Below, one piece after another: positions 18,220 to 27,061 of a DNA stretch of 64,000 nucleotides (positions are counted from its first letter, which is position 1; each line of letters starts with the position of its first letter). A program made the position numbers and the translations under genes. Where the stretch lies: positions 5,786-69,785 of the forward strand of contig CAYJEV010000001.1 in assembly GCA_964369265.1 (NCBI GenBank), read 5' to 3'. The notes under the pieces were generated by a model. It was not told the DNA's origin, ran no database searches, and worked only from the letters and a program-made list of their open reading frames with translations. This stretch comes from DAMCAP01 sp964369265 (lineage in GTDB: Bacteria; Bacillota; Clostridia; Oscillospirales; Ruminococcaceae).

Positions 18220-21200
18220 GAAAGTACTAGTAATAGGTTCAGGCCCTATAGTAATCGGACAAGCGGCAGAATTTGACTATGCTGGTACGCAAGCTTGTCG
18301 TATATTAAAAGAAGAGGGTGTGCAGATTATCCTTGTAAACAGCAATCCAGCAACTATCATGACTGATAATGCGATGGCTGATAAAATTTACATTGAGCCG
18401 CTAACTCTTCCAACAATTAAACGTATTATAGAAAAGGAAAGACCAGACAGCATCCTTTCAGGTCTTGGCGGACAAACAGGCTTAACTCTATGTATGCAAC
18501 TTGCAAAAGATGGCTACCTAGAGGAGATGGGCGTTAAGCTGTTAGGTTCTTCTGCTGAAACTATTGATAAGGCAGAGGATAGACAAATCTTCAAAGATAC
18601 TATGGAGAAGATAGGACAGCCTTGTATTCCTTCTCTAACTGTGCATGAGCTTGAAGAAGCAGTTGATTTTGCTAATAAAATTGGCTACCCTGTAATAGTT
18701 CGTCCAGCTTTCACATTAGGTGGTAGTGGCGGCGGTATTGCTGATGATGAGAAGACATTAAGAGAAATCGCTAAAAATGGTCTTGCAATGTCACCAATTC
18801 ACCAAATTCTAGTCGAGAGATCAGTTGCTGGCTGGAAAGAGATAGAGTTTGAGGTTATGAGAGATAGCATTGGTAACTGTATAGCAGTGTGTTCAATGGA
18901 GAACTTTGACCCAGTTGGCGTTCACACAGGAGATAGTATCGTTATTGCTCCTGCTGTAACTTTAAGTGATACTGAATATCAAATGCTAAGACGTGCAGCT
19001 CTTGACATTATTGAAGAGCTAGGAGTTGAGGGAGGCTGTAACTGCCAGTTCGCTTTGGATCCTCATTCAATGAACTATGGTGTAATTGAGGTTAACCCTC
19101 GTGTATCTCGTTCCTCTGCGCTTGCTTCTAAGGCGACTGGTTATCCAATCGCTAAGGTTGCAACTAAGATAGCCCTAGGTTACACATTAGACGAAATCCC
19201 AAATGCAGTTACAGGCAAAACATTTGCAGCATTTGAGCCAACCCTAGACTATGTTGCGGTTAAATTCCCAAAATGGCCTTTTGACAAGTTTGTGTATGCA
19301 AAGAAAGATCTTGGCACACAAATGAAGGCAACTGGCGAGGTAATGTCAATTTCTGATACTTTTGAAGATGCAATACTAAAGGCTGTTAGAGGCGCTGAAA
19401 TCGGGCTGTCTGATTTAAATATGCCAAAGCTAAAATCGCTATCAAATGAAGAGATTTACAGCCTATTAAATAAAGCAACTGATGAGAGATTATTTGTTGT
19501 GTACGAAGCTCTACTAAGAGGATATACTGTCGATGAGATACACAACATAACAAAAATTGATAGATGGTTCTTGAATAAGCTTGTATATATCAAAAATGAT
19601 AAGCTAAGCAAAGAGCCGTTTATATATAAAATGGTTGATACTTGTGGTGGTGAGTTCGAAGCTGTAACTCCATACTTCTATTCAATTCGCAGCAAAGGCG
19701 AAAATGAGGCTCTTCCATTCATTGAAAAGAGCGAGAAGGAAAGAGTTGTAGTTTTAGGTAGTGGACCAATTAGAATCGGTCAAGGTATAGAGTTTGACTA
19801 TTCTTCTGTGCATTGTGTTAACACACTTAAAGGCATGGGATATGAAGTTATTGTTATTAACAACAACCCAGAAACTGTTTCAACAGACTTTGATACTGCT
19901 GATAGACTATATTTTGAGCCGCTTTGTATTGATGATGTGATGAGCATTATAGAAATTGAAAAGCCAATTGGTGTTATTGTTGCTTTTGGTGGTGGTACAG
20001 CTATTAAGCTAACTCAAAAGCTTCATGACAGAGGTGTAACTATATTAGGTACATCTGCCGATAGTATTGATGCTTGTGAAGATAGAGAGAGATTTGATGA
20101 TTTACTTCAAAGCTTAGATATTGATCGTCCTCGTGGTTATTGTATTATGACAAAAGAGGAAGCTTTTGATGCAGCAAAAAACTTAGGTTACCCTGTTCTA
20201 ATGCGTCCATCTTATGTTCTTGGCGGACAAAATATGATTATTGCCTTCTCTGATTCTGACATAAGCGAGTATATGGATATTATCATGCGCCAAAAGCAAG
20301 ATAACCCAGTGCTTATCGACAAGTACCTAAGCGGTATGGAGGTTGAGGTTGATGCTATTTGTGATGGCGAAAAAATCTTAATTCCTGGTATTATGGAGCA
20401 TATTGAGAGAACTGGTGTTCACTCAGGAGATAGTATCGCTGTATATCCTGCTGTTCATGTTGAAGACGATATGGCAAATAGAATTTTTGAATGCACAGAA
20501 AAGATTTGTATGGCGCTTAATGTTAAGGGGCTTGTTAACCTTCAATACATTGTTATAGGCGACAAGCTATATGTAATCGAAGTTAACCCAAGAGCTTCAA
20601 GAACAGTACCTTACCTAAGCAAGGTAACTGGTGTTCCAATTTGTGAGCTTGCAACAAAGGCAAGTTTAGGTATGAAGATGGAAGATCTAGGCTACGGCAC
20701 TGGAATATATAAAGTGCCACCATATGTCGCTGTTAAAGTTCCAGTGTTCTCATTTGAAAAACTAACAGATGTAGATACACATTTAGGACCTGAAATGAAG
20801 TCAACAGGCGAGGTGCTTGGTATTGGCAAGACATTAAAGGAGGCATTATACAAAGGCCTTGTTGCTGCAAACTACAAAATGAATGCTAAGGGCAGTGTGT
20901 TCATGACTGTTCGTAACACAGACAAGGGAGAGATAGCTGAAATAGCTAAGAAATTCTCTCAACTAGGTTTCACATTATGTGCAACTGATGGTACTGCTGA
21001 CGTTATCAGAGCCGCTGGGCTTGATGTTAAGGTTATAAATAAAATCCATGAAAACCCAGAAGAAAATACAATGACACTTCTTGAGAGCGGAACTGTTTCA
21101 TACATTATCTCAACTTCTGAAAGAGGAAGAAACCCTGTTGATGATGATGTTAAGATTAGAAGACGTGCTTGTAACTTAGGCATACCATCACTAACATCAC

Positions 21201-22069
21201 TTGATACAGCAAACGCTCTAGCAGACAGCTTACTAAGCCGTCACAGCGAAAAGAATACAGAGCTTGTTGACATCAACAACATGAGAACAGAGAGAGTTAA
21301 TCTTGATTTCTCTAAAATGCAGAGTGGTGGAAACGACTATGTATTTATCAACTGCATTGACAATGAGGTTAACTCACCAGAGAGCTTATCAGCTATATTA
21401 TCTGATCGTCACATGGCGATTGGTGCAGATGGAGTTATTTCTATATCTAAGAGCAACATAGCAGATGTTAAGATGACTATATTTGACTTAGATGGTTCTG
21501 AGAGAGCTATGTGCGGTAATGCTATTCGTTGTGCTGTTAAATACCTATATGATAAGGGCATTGTTGTTAAGAAGGTGTATACAATTGAAACAGGCGATGG
21601 AGTAAAGACTCTTCATATAAATACTCAATATGGTATTGTTTCTTCTGTTAAAATGTATATGGGCAATGCAACTGTTAAGATATCTGATACTAAGACAAGT
21701 CTTCAAGGCATTGATAGAGAAACAGCAGTTGTAAACTTTAAAAATAGCCATAAGGTTATTTTATGCGAAGAGGTTGCAAGTGTGGATCTTGCTTCATTAG
21801 CGACAGATAGCAATGTTGAAATCTTAAAGATTATTGACAAAAACACAATAAAAGTAAGAGCTTTTGAATATGGAGTAGGCGAGAACTATTCATATGACGA
21901 GGGCGTGTGTGCAGCGGCAGTTGCAGCTGTTCAAATGGGATATTGTGATAGAAAGTCCGACATTAGAGTATTATCTATAAATGGCGAAATGACAGTTAAC
22001 TTTACAGGTGACTCTGTATTCTTAACTGGCGAAGCTAATAGAGTGTTCGATGGTGTTATTGAACTATAA
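18197..22069 (+). CDS. carB: Fused carbamoyl-phosphate synthase large subunit and diaminopimelate epimerase
   Basis: A 1290-residue two-enzyme polypeptide. Residues about 1-1020 are a full CarB: two ATP-grasp halves each opening with a glycine-rich loop (VLVIGSGPIVIGQAAEFDY and VVLGSGPIRIGQGIEFDY) and a C-terminal MGS-like allosteric domain ending LGIPSLTSLDTANALADSL. From about residue 1029 the sequence is DapF, which interconverts LL- and meso-diaminopimelate: MQSGGNDYVFIN, DRHMAIGADGVI, first catalytic Cys1106 in MCGNAIRC and second Cys1238 in EGVCAAAVAA, where most DapF read ACGTG. The junction at about 21281 contains an ATG but no ribosome-binding site, so a true fusion is likely. AAGGAG at 18181-18186 serves the CarB start. 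Confidence 0.95.
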   Translation: MPLLKTIKKVLVIGSGPIVIGQAAEFDYAGTQACRILKEEGVQIILVNSNPATIMTDNAMADKIYIEPLTLPTIKRIIEKERPDSILSGLGGQTGLTLCMQLAKDGYLEEMGVKLLGSSAETIDKAEDRQIFKDTMEKIGQPCIPSLTVHELEEAVDFANKIGYPVIVRPAFTLGGSGGGIADDEKTLREIAKNGLAMSPIHQILVERSVAGWKEIEFEVMRDSIGNCIAVCSMENFDPVGVHTGDSIVIAPAVTLSDTEYQMLRRAALDIIEELGVEGGCNCQFALDPHSMNYGVIEVNPRVSRSSALASKATGYPIAKVATKIALGYTLDEIPNAVTGKTFAAFEPTLDYVAVKFPKWPFDKFVYAKKDLGTQMKATGEVMSISDTFEDAILKAVRGAEIGLSDLNMPKLKSLSNEEIYSLLNKATDERLFVVYEALLRGYTVDEIHNITKIDRWFLNKLVYIKNDKLSKEPFIYKMVDTCGGEFEAVTPYFYSIRSKGENEALPFIEKSEKERVVVLGSGPIRIGQGIEFDYSSVHCVNTLKGMGYEVIVINNNPETVSTDFDTADRLYFEPLCIDDVMSIIEIEKPIGVIVAFGGGTAIKLTQKLHDRGVTILGTSADSIDACEDRERFDDLLQSLDIDRPRGYCIMTKEEAFDAAKNLGYPVLMRPSYVLGGQNMIIAFSDSDISEYMDIIMRQKQDNPVLIDKYLSGMEVEVDAICDGEKILIPGIMEHIERTGVHSGDSIAVYPAVHVEDDMANRIFECTEKICMALNVKGLVNLQYIVIGDKLYVIEVNPRASRTVPYLSKVTGVPICELATKASLGMKMEDLGYGTGIYKVPPYVAVKVPVFSFEKLTDVDTHLGPEMKSTGEVLGIGKTLKEALYKGLVAANYKMNAKGSVFMTVRNTDKGEIAEIAKKFSQLGFTLCATDGTADVIRAAGLDVKVINKIHENPEENTMTLLESGTVSYIISTSERGRNPVDDDVKIRRRACNLGIPSLTSLDTANALADSLLSRHSEKNTELVDINNMRTERVNLDFSKMQSGGNDYVFINCIDNEVNSPESLSAILSDRHMAIGADGVISISKSNIADVKMTIFDLDGSERAMCGNAIRCAVKYLYDKGIVVKKVYTIETGDGVKTLHINTQYGIVSSVKMYMGNATVKISDTKTSLQGIDRETAVVNFKNSHKVILCEEVASVDLASLATDSNVEILKIIDKNTIKVRAFEYGVGENYSYDEGVCAAAVAAVQMGYCDRKSDIRVLSINGEMTVNFTGDSVFLTGEANRVFDGVIEL

Positions 22070-22082
22070 GAATAAATAAGAC

Positions 22083-22114
22083 TAAAGCCTCAGCTGTTTT
22101 TTGCTGAGGCTTTA
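22083..22114 (+). terminator. Hairpin after carB-dapF
   Basis: Perfect 12-base stem TAAAGCCTCAGC/GCTGAGGCTTTA with a T-rich loop. It lacks a clean T run after the stem, so termination may be partial; nadE could receive read-through. Confidence 0.7.
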
Positions 22115-22148
22115 GGAGTTTAACAATTTTTAAAAAGGAGCGGGGAAA

Positions 22149-22880
22149 ATGAGAGATTATGGTATTGAACTTAAAAATAGGGTAGCCTTTATAAAAAAAG
22201 TAGTTGAAGATGCTGGGGTTGAGGGGATAGTTTTTGGCAACAGTGGCGGAAAAGATAGCGCTTTAGTCGGTATACTCTGCAAGATGGCTTGCGAAAACAC
22301 AGTTGGAATTATCATGCCTTGTGGTTCTGGGCGAAACTATAAGGAAGATAAGCAAGATGCTGAGAGTGTTGCAAATAAGTTTAATATAGAAATTAGAATT
22401 GTTGATTTGAAACAAAGCTTTGAAGAAGTTAAAAAAGCAGTATCAAATGCAACAACTTTAAATGGCATAGCGACAACCAACATAGCTCCTCGCCTAAGAA
22501 TGACAACACTATATGCTATTGCTGCTAGTGAAAACAGGCTTGTTGCAGGAACTGGCAACAAGAGCGAAGGGCATATGGGTTACTTCACTAAGTTTGGAGA
22601 TGGTGGACATGACTTTAACCCTATTTCTGACTTAACAGTAACTGAAATATTCGAGTTCTTGAGATATTTAGAAGCTCCTATCTCTATTATTGAAAAAGCT
22701 CCTTCTGCTGGTTTGTTTGATGGTCAAACTGACGAGCTTGAAATGGGAGTTAGCTATGCTGCGATTGATAAATACTTAAGTGGTGAACAAGTTACTGAGC
22801 AAGAGAAGGTTATTATTGAAAGATACCACAATAGAAGCCATCATAAGAGAAGAATGCCTCTTAAGTTCGCAGAAAATTAA
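22149..22880 (+). CDS. nadE: NH3-dependent NAD synthetase
   Basis: Final step of NAD synthesis, amidating nicotinate adenine dinucleotide with ammonia and ATP. The 243 residues carry the PP-loop GNSGGKDSALVG near residue 30, MPCGSGRNYKEDKQDA, and the GTGNKSEGHMGYFTKFGDGG block that distinguishes NadE. There is no glutaminase domain, so it is the ammonia-dependent form. AAGGAG lies ahead of the ATG. It stands alone between a terminator and a cobalamin riboswitch. Confidence 0.95.
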   Translation: MRDYGIELKNRVAFIKKVVEDAGVEGIVFGNSGGKDSALVGILCKMACENTVGIIMPCGSGRNYKEDKQDAESVANKFNIEIRIVDLKQSFEEVKKAVSNATTLNGIATTNIAPRLRMTTLYAIAASENRLVAGTGNKSEGHMGYFTKFGDGGHDFNPISDLTVTEIFEFLRYLEAPISIIEKAPSAGLFDGQTDELEMGVSYAAIDKYLSGEQVTEQEKVIIERYHNRSHHKRRMPLKFAEN

Positions 22881-22881
22881 C

Positions 22882-22910
22882 TTGACTTTTTAAGTAAAAT
22901 GCTGTAGTAT
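22882..22910 (+). promoter_or_regulatory. Promoter for the cobalamin riboswitch and importer operon
   Basis: TTGACT at 22882-22887, a 17-base spacer and TAGTAT at 22905-22910, starting just after the nadE stop. It places the transcription start at the 5' edge of the riboswitch. Confidence 0.6.
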
Positions 22911-22918
22911 TATAAAGC

Positions 22919-23070
22919 TATCGGTTGCTTAACTGCAATAATAGGGAATTAGGTGAGAATCCTAAACAGTCCTGCTGGCGTATTGACTAGTTATCTTTAA
23001 TATACCACTGAGCCTTAGCTTGGGAAGGTGAAGATAATGCTTGATGTCTAAGTCGTAAGACCTGCCGATG
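22919..23070 (+). promoter_or_regulatory. Cobalamin (adenosylcobalamin-class) riboswitch aptamer
   Basis: Shows the ordered cobalamin-aptamer signatures: GGTTGC near the 5' end, GGGAATTAGGTGAGAAT, the GTCCTGCTGGCGTA segment, CCACTGAGCC, GGGAAGGTGAAG, and the B12 box ending GACCTGCC. The ends pair as P1, ATCGG (22920-22924) with CCGAT (23065-23069). It is followed by a terminator-like stem and a B12-type ABC importer, the expected target. High cobalamin would be expected to shut the operon off. Confidence 0.93.
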
Positions 23071-23145
23071 CTTAATTCAACACTGTCTACAGGATATAGA
23101 CATGAATTGTCAAATGCAGCCTTATGCTATATTTCAATTTTTACT

Positions 23146-23176
23146 ACTCCTGTCTTTAGGCAGGAGTTTATTTTTT
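23146..23176 (+). terminator. Expression-platform terminator of the cobalamin riboswitch
   Basis: ACTCCTGTC pairs with GGCAGGAGT (one T-G wobble) around TTTA and is followed by TTATTTTTT, ending just before the GAGGAG ribosome-binding site of the importer gene. It fits a cobalamin-controlled transcription terminator. Confidence 0.85.
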
Positions 23177-23189
23177 GAGGAGAAAAACT

Positions 23190-24170
23190 ATGAAAAAAAT
23201 CCTAGTGTGCCTATTGGCATCAATGACCATCATGAGCTTAACAGCTTGTCAGGAGACAGGGGCTTCTTCTGAAGTAGCTAGCGAGGCGGTAGCCAGCTCT
23301 GAGGTAGCAAGCTCTGAGGCTGTAACTGAGGAAGTAGACACAGTTATTGACCTAGCTGGAAATGAAATTACTTTACCAGCTGAAGTAGATAAGATTATAT
23401 CCCTAGCGCCATCAAACACAGAAGTTATTGTTGGGCTTGGCAAGGCTGATATGCTTGTAGCAGTAGACAAATACTCTGCTGAAGTTGAAGGCGTTGCTGA
23501 AGGCCTACCACTATTTGATATAATGACACCAGACACAGAGCAGATTATTGCAATGGGTGCAGACATCATTCTAACAACAGGGATGAGCAATTCTGATGGT
23601 AACGATGTATTTAAGCCACTAACTGATGCTGGTGTGCTAGTTATTACAATCCCATCTGCTGCAAGCATTGATGAGATATACAAGACTATTGAGCTAATTG
23701 GCGATGTTACTAACACAGAAGACAAAGCAGCAACGATGGTAACTGACATGAAAACTGAAATTGAAGCAATAAGAGCAAAATCAACTGATATTGCAGAAAA
23801 GAAAACAGTATATTTTGAGGTTGCTCCAGGAAGTAACTTATACAGCTTAGGAAACGGCACTTTCATCAATGAGATGATCGAAGTTGTTGGTTGTGTTAAT
23901 GTATTTGCTGATCAAGAAGGCTGGCTTCCAATTTCTGAAGAGGCTGTTATTGACTCTAACCCTGATATTATAATGTCCAAGGCTGGTTACATTGAAGATC
24001 CTGTTGCAGACATCCTTGCAAGAGCTAACTGGGGAAGCATAACAGCTATTAAAAATGGAGATGTTTATTATATTGATGAGGCTTCTAGCTCTCGTGGTAG
24101 CCAAAACATCATTAAGGCATTAAAAGAGATGGCTGTTGCAGCTTACCCAGAGATTTACACAGCTGAATAA
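23190..24170 (+). CDS. btuF: ABC transporter substrate-binding lipoprotein, BtuF-like
   Basis: Extracytoplasmic binding protein of a FecCD-type importer. It starts MKKILVCLLASMTIMSLTAC, a signal peptide with the lipobox LTAC, then an Ala/Ser/Glu-rich linker and a periplasmic-binding fold with ISLAPSNTEVIVGLG and DIILTTG as in the BtuF/FhuD family. The open frame extends 15 bases upstream, but ATG 23190 has the GAGGAG site. The upstream cobalamin riboswitch argues for corrinoid uptake rather than haem or siderophore; this is inference from context. The stop overlaps the permease start by one base. Confidence 0.88.
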   Translation: MKKILVCLLASMTIMSLTACQETGASSEVASEAVASSEVASSEAVTEEVDTVIDLAGNEITLPAEVDKIISLAPSNTEVIVGLGKADMLVAVDKYSAEVEGVAEGLPLFDIMTPDTEQIIAMGADIILTTGMSNSDGNDVFKPLTDAGVLVITIPSAASIDEIYKTIELIGDVTNTEDKAATMVTDMKTEIEAIRAKSTDIAEKKTVYFEVAPGSNLYSLGNGTFINEMIEVVGCVNVFADQEGWLPISEEAVIDSNPDIIMSKAGYIEDPVADILARANWGSITAIKNGDVYYIDEASSSRGSQNIIKALKEMAVAAYPEIYTAE

Positions 24171-25183
24171 TGAAGACTAAAAATCTGTTTTTGCTGTTAA
24201 TTCTTTCTTTTATATGCATAGTATTAGCCATTGGTATAGGAAGTGTGTTTATTCATCCGGTGGATGTATTTAAAATCATAACAAACTATCTTTTCAATAT
24301 TAACTATACAGAAATGCCTATAGAATCGCATACTGTTATTTTAACTCAAATCAGATTGCCTCGTGTTGCTCTTGCCTTTGTGGTGGGAGCAATGCTTGCA
24401 ATTAGTGGTTCTGTTATGCAGTCAGTTTTGAGGAATCCTCTTGCTTCATCCTACACCTTAGGTATATCCTCAGGCTCGGCAGTTGGAGCGAGTATAGCGA
24501 TATTATTTGGCTTTTCTTTCTTTGGGAATTTAACTTTGCCATTCTTTGGGCTTACATTTGGTCTTGGGACAGTTTTGCTAGCTGTTGGAATTGCCAACAG
24601 GCTTGATGGTAGCCTTAGCAACACAACCATAATACTAATTGGTATGGCATTCTCAATGTTTGCAAATGGAATGATAGCCTTTATTATTGCCTTTGATGAC
24701 ACAACTGCTCAACAAGTGACTTTTTGGCAGATGGGTAGCTTTGCGCTAAAAGATTGGTCACATCCTAGAATATTATTGCCAGTCCTGATTATTGGTTTAT
24801 GTATTGCGCTATATTTTTCAAAAGAAATGGATATACTAACTTTTGGTGAAGAGCATGCTCAGGTTAGTGGAGTTAATGTAGTGTCAATAAAATGGGTGCT
24901 ACTACTATTAAGTGCAACCTTAACTGGTTTTGCTGTATCTATGTCTGGTGTTATCGGTTTTGTTGATTTATTTACACCACATATTGCAAGAAGGGTATTT
25001 GGCTCTAATCATAGATATTCCATACCAACAGCTGCTATCATGGGTGGTGTGTTTATGTGCTTATGCGATTTGATTGCCAGAAATATAGTCGCACCAATCG
25101 AGCTTCCAATAGGCGCAGTAACTTCAACAATAGGCGCACCTTTCTTTATATATCTATACTTTAAGGGGAGGGCATCTAAATGA
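24170..25183 (+). CDS. btuC: FecCD-family ABC permease, BtuC-like
   Basis: Membrane subunit of the importer, 337 residues with many hydrophobic segments. Family blocks present are LTQIRLPRVALAFVVGAMLA, SGSVMQSVLRNPLASSYTLG and, near the C-terminus, VIGFVDLFTPHIARRVFG. The length is typical. It starts one base inside the preceding stop and overlaps the ATPase gene by 4 bases, so the three are translationally coupled and share the cobalamin riboswitch. Confidence 0.92.
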   Translation: MKTKNLFLLLILSFICIVLAIGIGSVFIHPVDVFKIITNYLFNINYTEMPIESHTVILTQIRLPRVALAFVVGAMLAISGSVMQSVLRNPLASSYTLGISSGSAVGASIAILFGFSFFGNLTLPFFGLTFGLGTVLLAVGIANRLDGSLSNTTIILIGMAFSMFANGMIAFIIAFDDTTAQQVTFWQMGSFALKDWSHPRILLPVLIIGLCIALYFSKEMDILTFGEEHAQVSGVNVVSIKWVLLLLSATLTGFAVSMSGVIGFVDLFTPHIARRVFGSNHRYSIPTAAIMGGVFMCLCDLIARNIVAPIELPIGAVTSTIGAPFFIYLYFKGRASK

Positions 25184-25941
25184 TAGAAGTTAAAAACATA
25201 TGCGCAGGCTATGATAGGGGAGATGTTCTCCACGATGTTTCTTTTTCTGTTAGTGATGGCGAGCATTTATCTATTATAGGACCAAATGGTTGTGGCAAAA
25301 CAACACTTCTTAGAGTTATCGCTAATGTTATCCCATTTAAAGGCGAAGTGCTTATAGATGGCGTTTCTATTAGGGATATGAACAGAAGGGAGCTTGCCAA
25401 TAAAGTAGCTCTCCTTAGCCAAATGACAAACATCTTCTTTAACTATACAGTTAAAGATACTGTGTTAATGGGAAGATATGCAAAGCAGTCAAAATCCTTT
25501 TTAAGTGGTTACTCTGCTAATGATTATGAGATAGTTGATAATATTCTTGAAAAGTTAGGGCTTAAAGAACTTGCTAATAAAACCATAATGACATTGTCTG
25601 GAGGTCAACTACAAAGGGTAATGTTAGCGAAAATTCTAGCACAACAACCTGACATTATTCTCTTAGACGAGCCAACTAATCATCTGGATTTGTATTTTCA
25701 AATTGAGCTGATTGATTTTATTAAAGAGTGGGCAAGAGAGAGCGATAAGACAGTTATTGGTGTTTTACACGATATTAGCCTTGCAACAAGGCTCTCAAAG
25801 AATACTTTACTCATGAAAAACGGTAAAAAAATTGCCTTTGGAGCTATTAGAAAAGAAATATCTGATGATATATTAAAAGATGTATATAATATAGATGTAG
25901 CTTCATATATGAAGTCTTCTCTTAGTCTTTGGGAAGATTAA
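25180..25941 (+). CDS. btuD: ABC transporter ATP-binding protein, BtuD-like
   Basis: ATPase subunit of the riboswitch-controlled importer, 253 residues. It has Walker A GPNGCGKTTLL, Q-loop LLSQMTN, the signature LSGGQLQRV, Walker B ILLDEPTNHLD and the switch His in VLHDISLA. This is the FepC/BtuD type. A bidirectional terminator lies immediately after the stop. Confidence 0.93.
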   Translation: MIEVKNICAGYDRGDVLHDVSFSVSDGEHLSIIGPNGCGKTTLLRVIANVIPFKGEVLIDGVSIRDMNRRELANKVALLSQMTNIFFNYTVKDTVLMGRYAKQSKSFLSGYSANDYEIVDNILEKLGLKELANKTIMTLSGGQLQRVMLAKILAQQPDIILLDEPTNHLDLYFQIELIDFIKEWARESDKTVIGVLHDISLATRLSKNTLLMKNGKKIAFGAIRKEISDDILKDVYNIDVASYMKSSLSLWED

Positions 25942-25983
25942 AAAAGCTGTTTCACCTCGAAAATGAAGTGAAACAGCTTTTTG
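25941..25983. terminator. Bidirectional terminator between btuD and spo0A
   Basis: AAAAAGCTGTTTCAC pairs perfectly with GTGAAACAGCTTTTT, giving a 15-base stem with A on the left and T on the right. It serves the convergent genes btuD (+) and spo0A (-). Confidence 0.93.
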
Positions 25984-25985
25984 TG

Positions 25986-26753
25986 TTAGATAATCATCTT
26001 TTTTCTTAAACGTAGTCTAAGTCTATCAGCAATTTGTGCTATGAACTCAGAATTAGTAGGCTTGCCTTTGTCGTTTTGGATTGTGTATCCAAAATAGGAA
26101 TCAAGCACATCAACATTTCCTCTGTCCCAAGCTACTTCAATCGCATGTCTAATAGCTCTTTCAACTCTTGAAGATGTTGTGTTATAAGCTTTAGCAACAG
26201 TTGGGTAAAGTTCCTTAGTAACAGAATTCAAAATATCTGGTGTTTTAATACCAAGAGTTATTGATTCTCTTAGGTAATGGTAGCCCTTAATATGAGCTGG
26301 TACACCAATATCGTGAATTACATTTGTGATGACTTCCTCAATAGATAAGCTGTCATCAAGCTTTTTGGAAATGTCTAGCGTGTCAATCAACTCGCAAGTT
26401 CTCTCAGCAACATTTTCTGCGCTGATTGGTTTAAGTAGAATGTAGCTTGCGCCTCTTTGGATAAGCTCTCTTCTAAAATCAGAAGCCTCATCTGTAGATA
26501 GGATTACAAACTTACATCTTGGTATCAGCCCAGTTTTTTTAGCGGCTGATAGCACACCAAAAGCATCTAGCTTTGGCATGAAGAGATCCATTAGGACAGC
26601 TAAAGGCTGATGCTCATTAGCTAAGCTAAGAAGGATTTCTCCGTCATTAGGACATACAACAGTTTCTAGTCCTCTTTTGGCAAACTCTTTTGACACTAAC
26701 TCAGAAAAGCTTGCACCATCATCTAATAAAAGTATTTTTCGCCCAGAATGCAT
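25986..26753 (-). CDS. spo0A: Sporulation master regulator Spo0A
   Basis: Response regulator that commits the cell to sporulation when phosphorylated. The 255 residues hold an N-terminal receiver domain (acidic pair Asp11-Asp12, phospho-acceptor Asp56 in LMDLFMP, conserved Lys in LLKPIS). The C-terminal DNA-binding domain is nearly diagnostic: [37 protein letters not shown] and [17 protein letters not shown]. On the minus strand GGAGGAA precedes the ATG. It marks the organism as an endospore former or recent descendant. Its typical neighbour spoIVB is not seen. Confidence 0.97.
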   Translation of the reverse strand: MHSGRKILLLDDGASFSELVSKEFAKRGLETVVCPNDGEILLSLANEHQPLAVLMDLFMPKLDAFGVLSAAKKTGLIPRCKFVILSTDEASDFRRELIQRGASYILLKPISAENVAERTCELIDTLDISKKLDDSLSIEEVITNVIHDIGVPAHIKGYHYLRESITLGIKTPDILNSVTKELYPTVAKAYNTTSSRVERAIRHAIEVAWDRGNVDVLDSYFGYTIQNDKGKPTNSEFIAQIADRLRLRLRKKMII

Positions 26754-26799
26754 AATGTTCCTCCAACATCATTTTTTTAGTGTTATCACTATGCTGTAA

Positions 26800-26828
26800 A
26801 TATTACCATACTATTTAGCAAATTGCAA
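26800..26828 (-). promoter_or_regulatory. Sigma-A-type promoter for spo0A
   Basis: On the minus strand, TTGCAA (26823-26828), a 17-base spacer and TAATAT (26800-26805), about 50 bases upstream of the spo0A start codon. Confidence 0.6.
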
Positions 26829-26831
26829 GGC

Positions 26832-26855
26832 TTTTTGGAAAATAATTTCCAAAAA
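26832..26855. promoter_or_regulatory. Perfect inverted repeat upstream of the spo0A promoter
   Basis: TTTTTGGAAA and TTTCCAAAAA, 10-base arms about a 4-base centre (ATAA), ending 3 bases upstream of the spo0A -35. Its position suits a regulator site. The binding protein is unknown. Confidence 0.55.
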
Positions 26856-26929
26856 TTGGTAAAAGTTAAATTGCAACAGTGATGTACTCGCATTGTATCA
26901 CCTTATAACAATTTATGCAACATGATTTA

Positions 26930-26946
26930 AGTCGAATAATGTCGAG
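26930..26946 (+). promoter_or_regulatory. Two tandem 0A-box-like heptamers
   Basis: AGTCGAA (26930-26936) and TGTCGAG (26940-26946) each match 6 of 7 bases of the Spo0A box TGTCGAA, in the same orientation and exactly 10 bases apart. They lie 30 bases upstream of the GNAT-gene -35 and about 100 bases upstream of the spo0A promoter. The 300-base gap between these divergent genes holds these sites and two promoters, and no gene. Confidence 0.5.
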
Positions 26947-26976
26947 CAACTAAAAAAAACATAAAATTTCGCCATC

Positions 26977-27005
26977 TTGCAAAAATGTTTGAAATGTAGT
27001 ATTAT
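26977..27005 (+). promoter_or_regulatory. Promoter for the GNAT-murE-like-femX genes
   Basis: TTGCAA (26977-26982), a 17-base spacer and TATTAT (27000-27005), about 55 bases ahead of the GNAT start codon. Confidence 0.6.
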
Positions 27006-27061
27006 TTAAAAATGGATAATAGAAACTAAAGTTTATCATAATATATAGAAAGAGGTATAAC

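Noticed and set aside
21281..22069. dapF as a separate gene starting at ATG 21281
   Set aside because: No ribosome-binding site precedes that ATG and the frame is continuous with carB, so a fusion was preferred.
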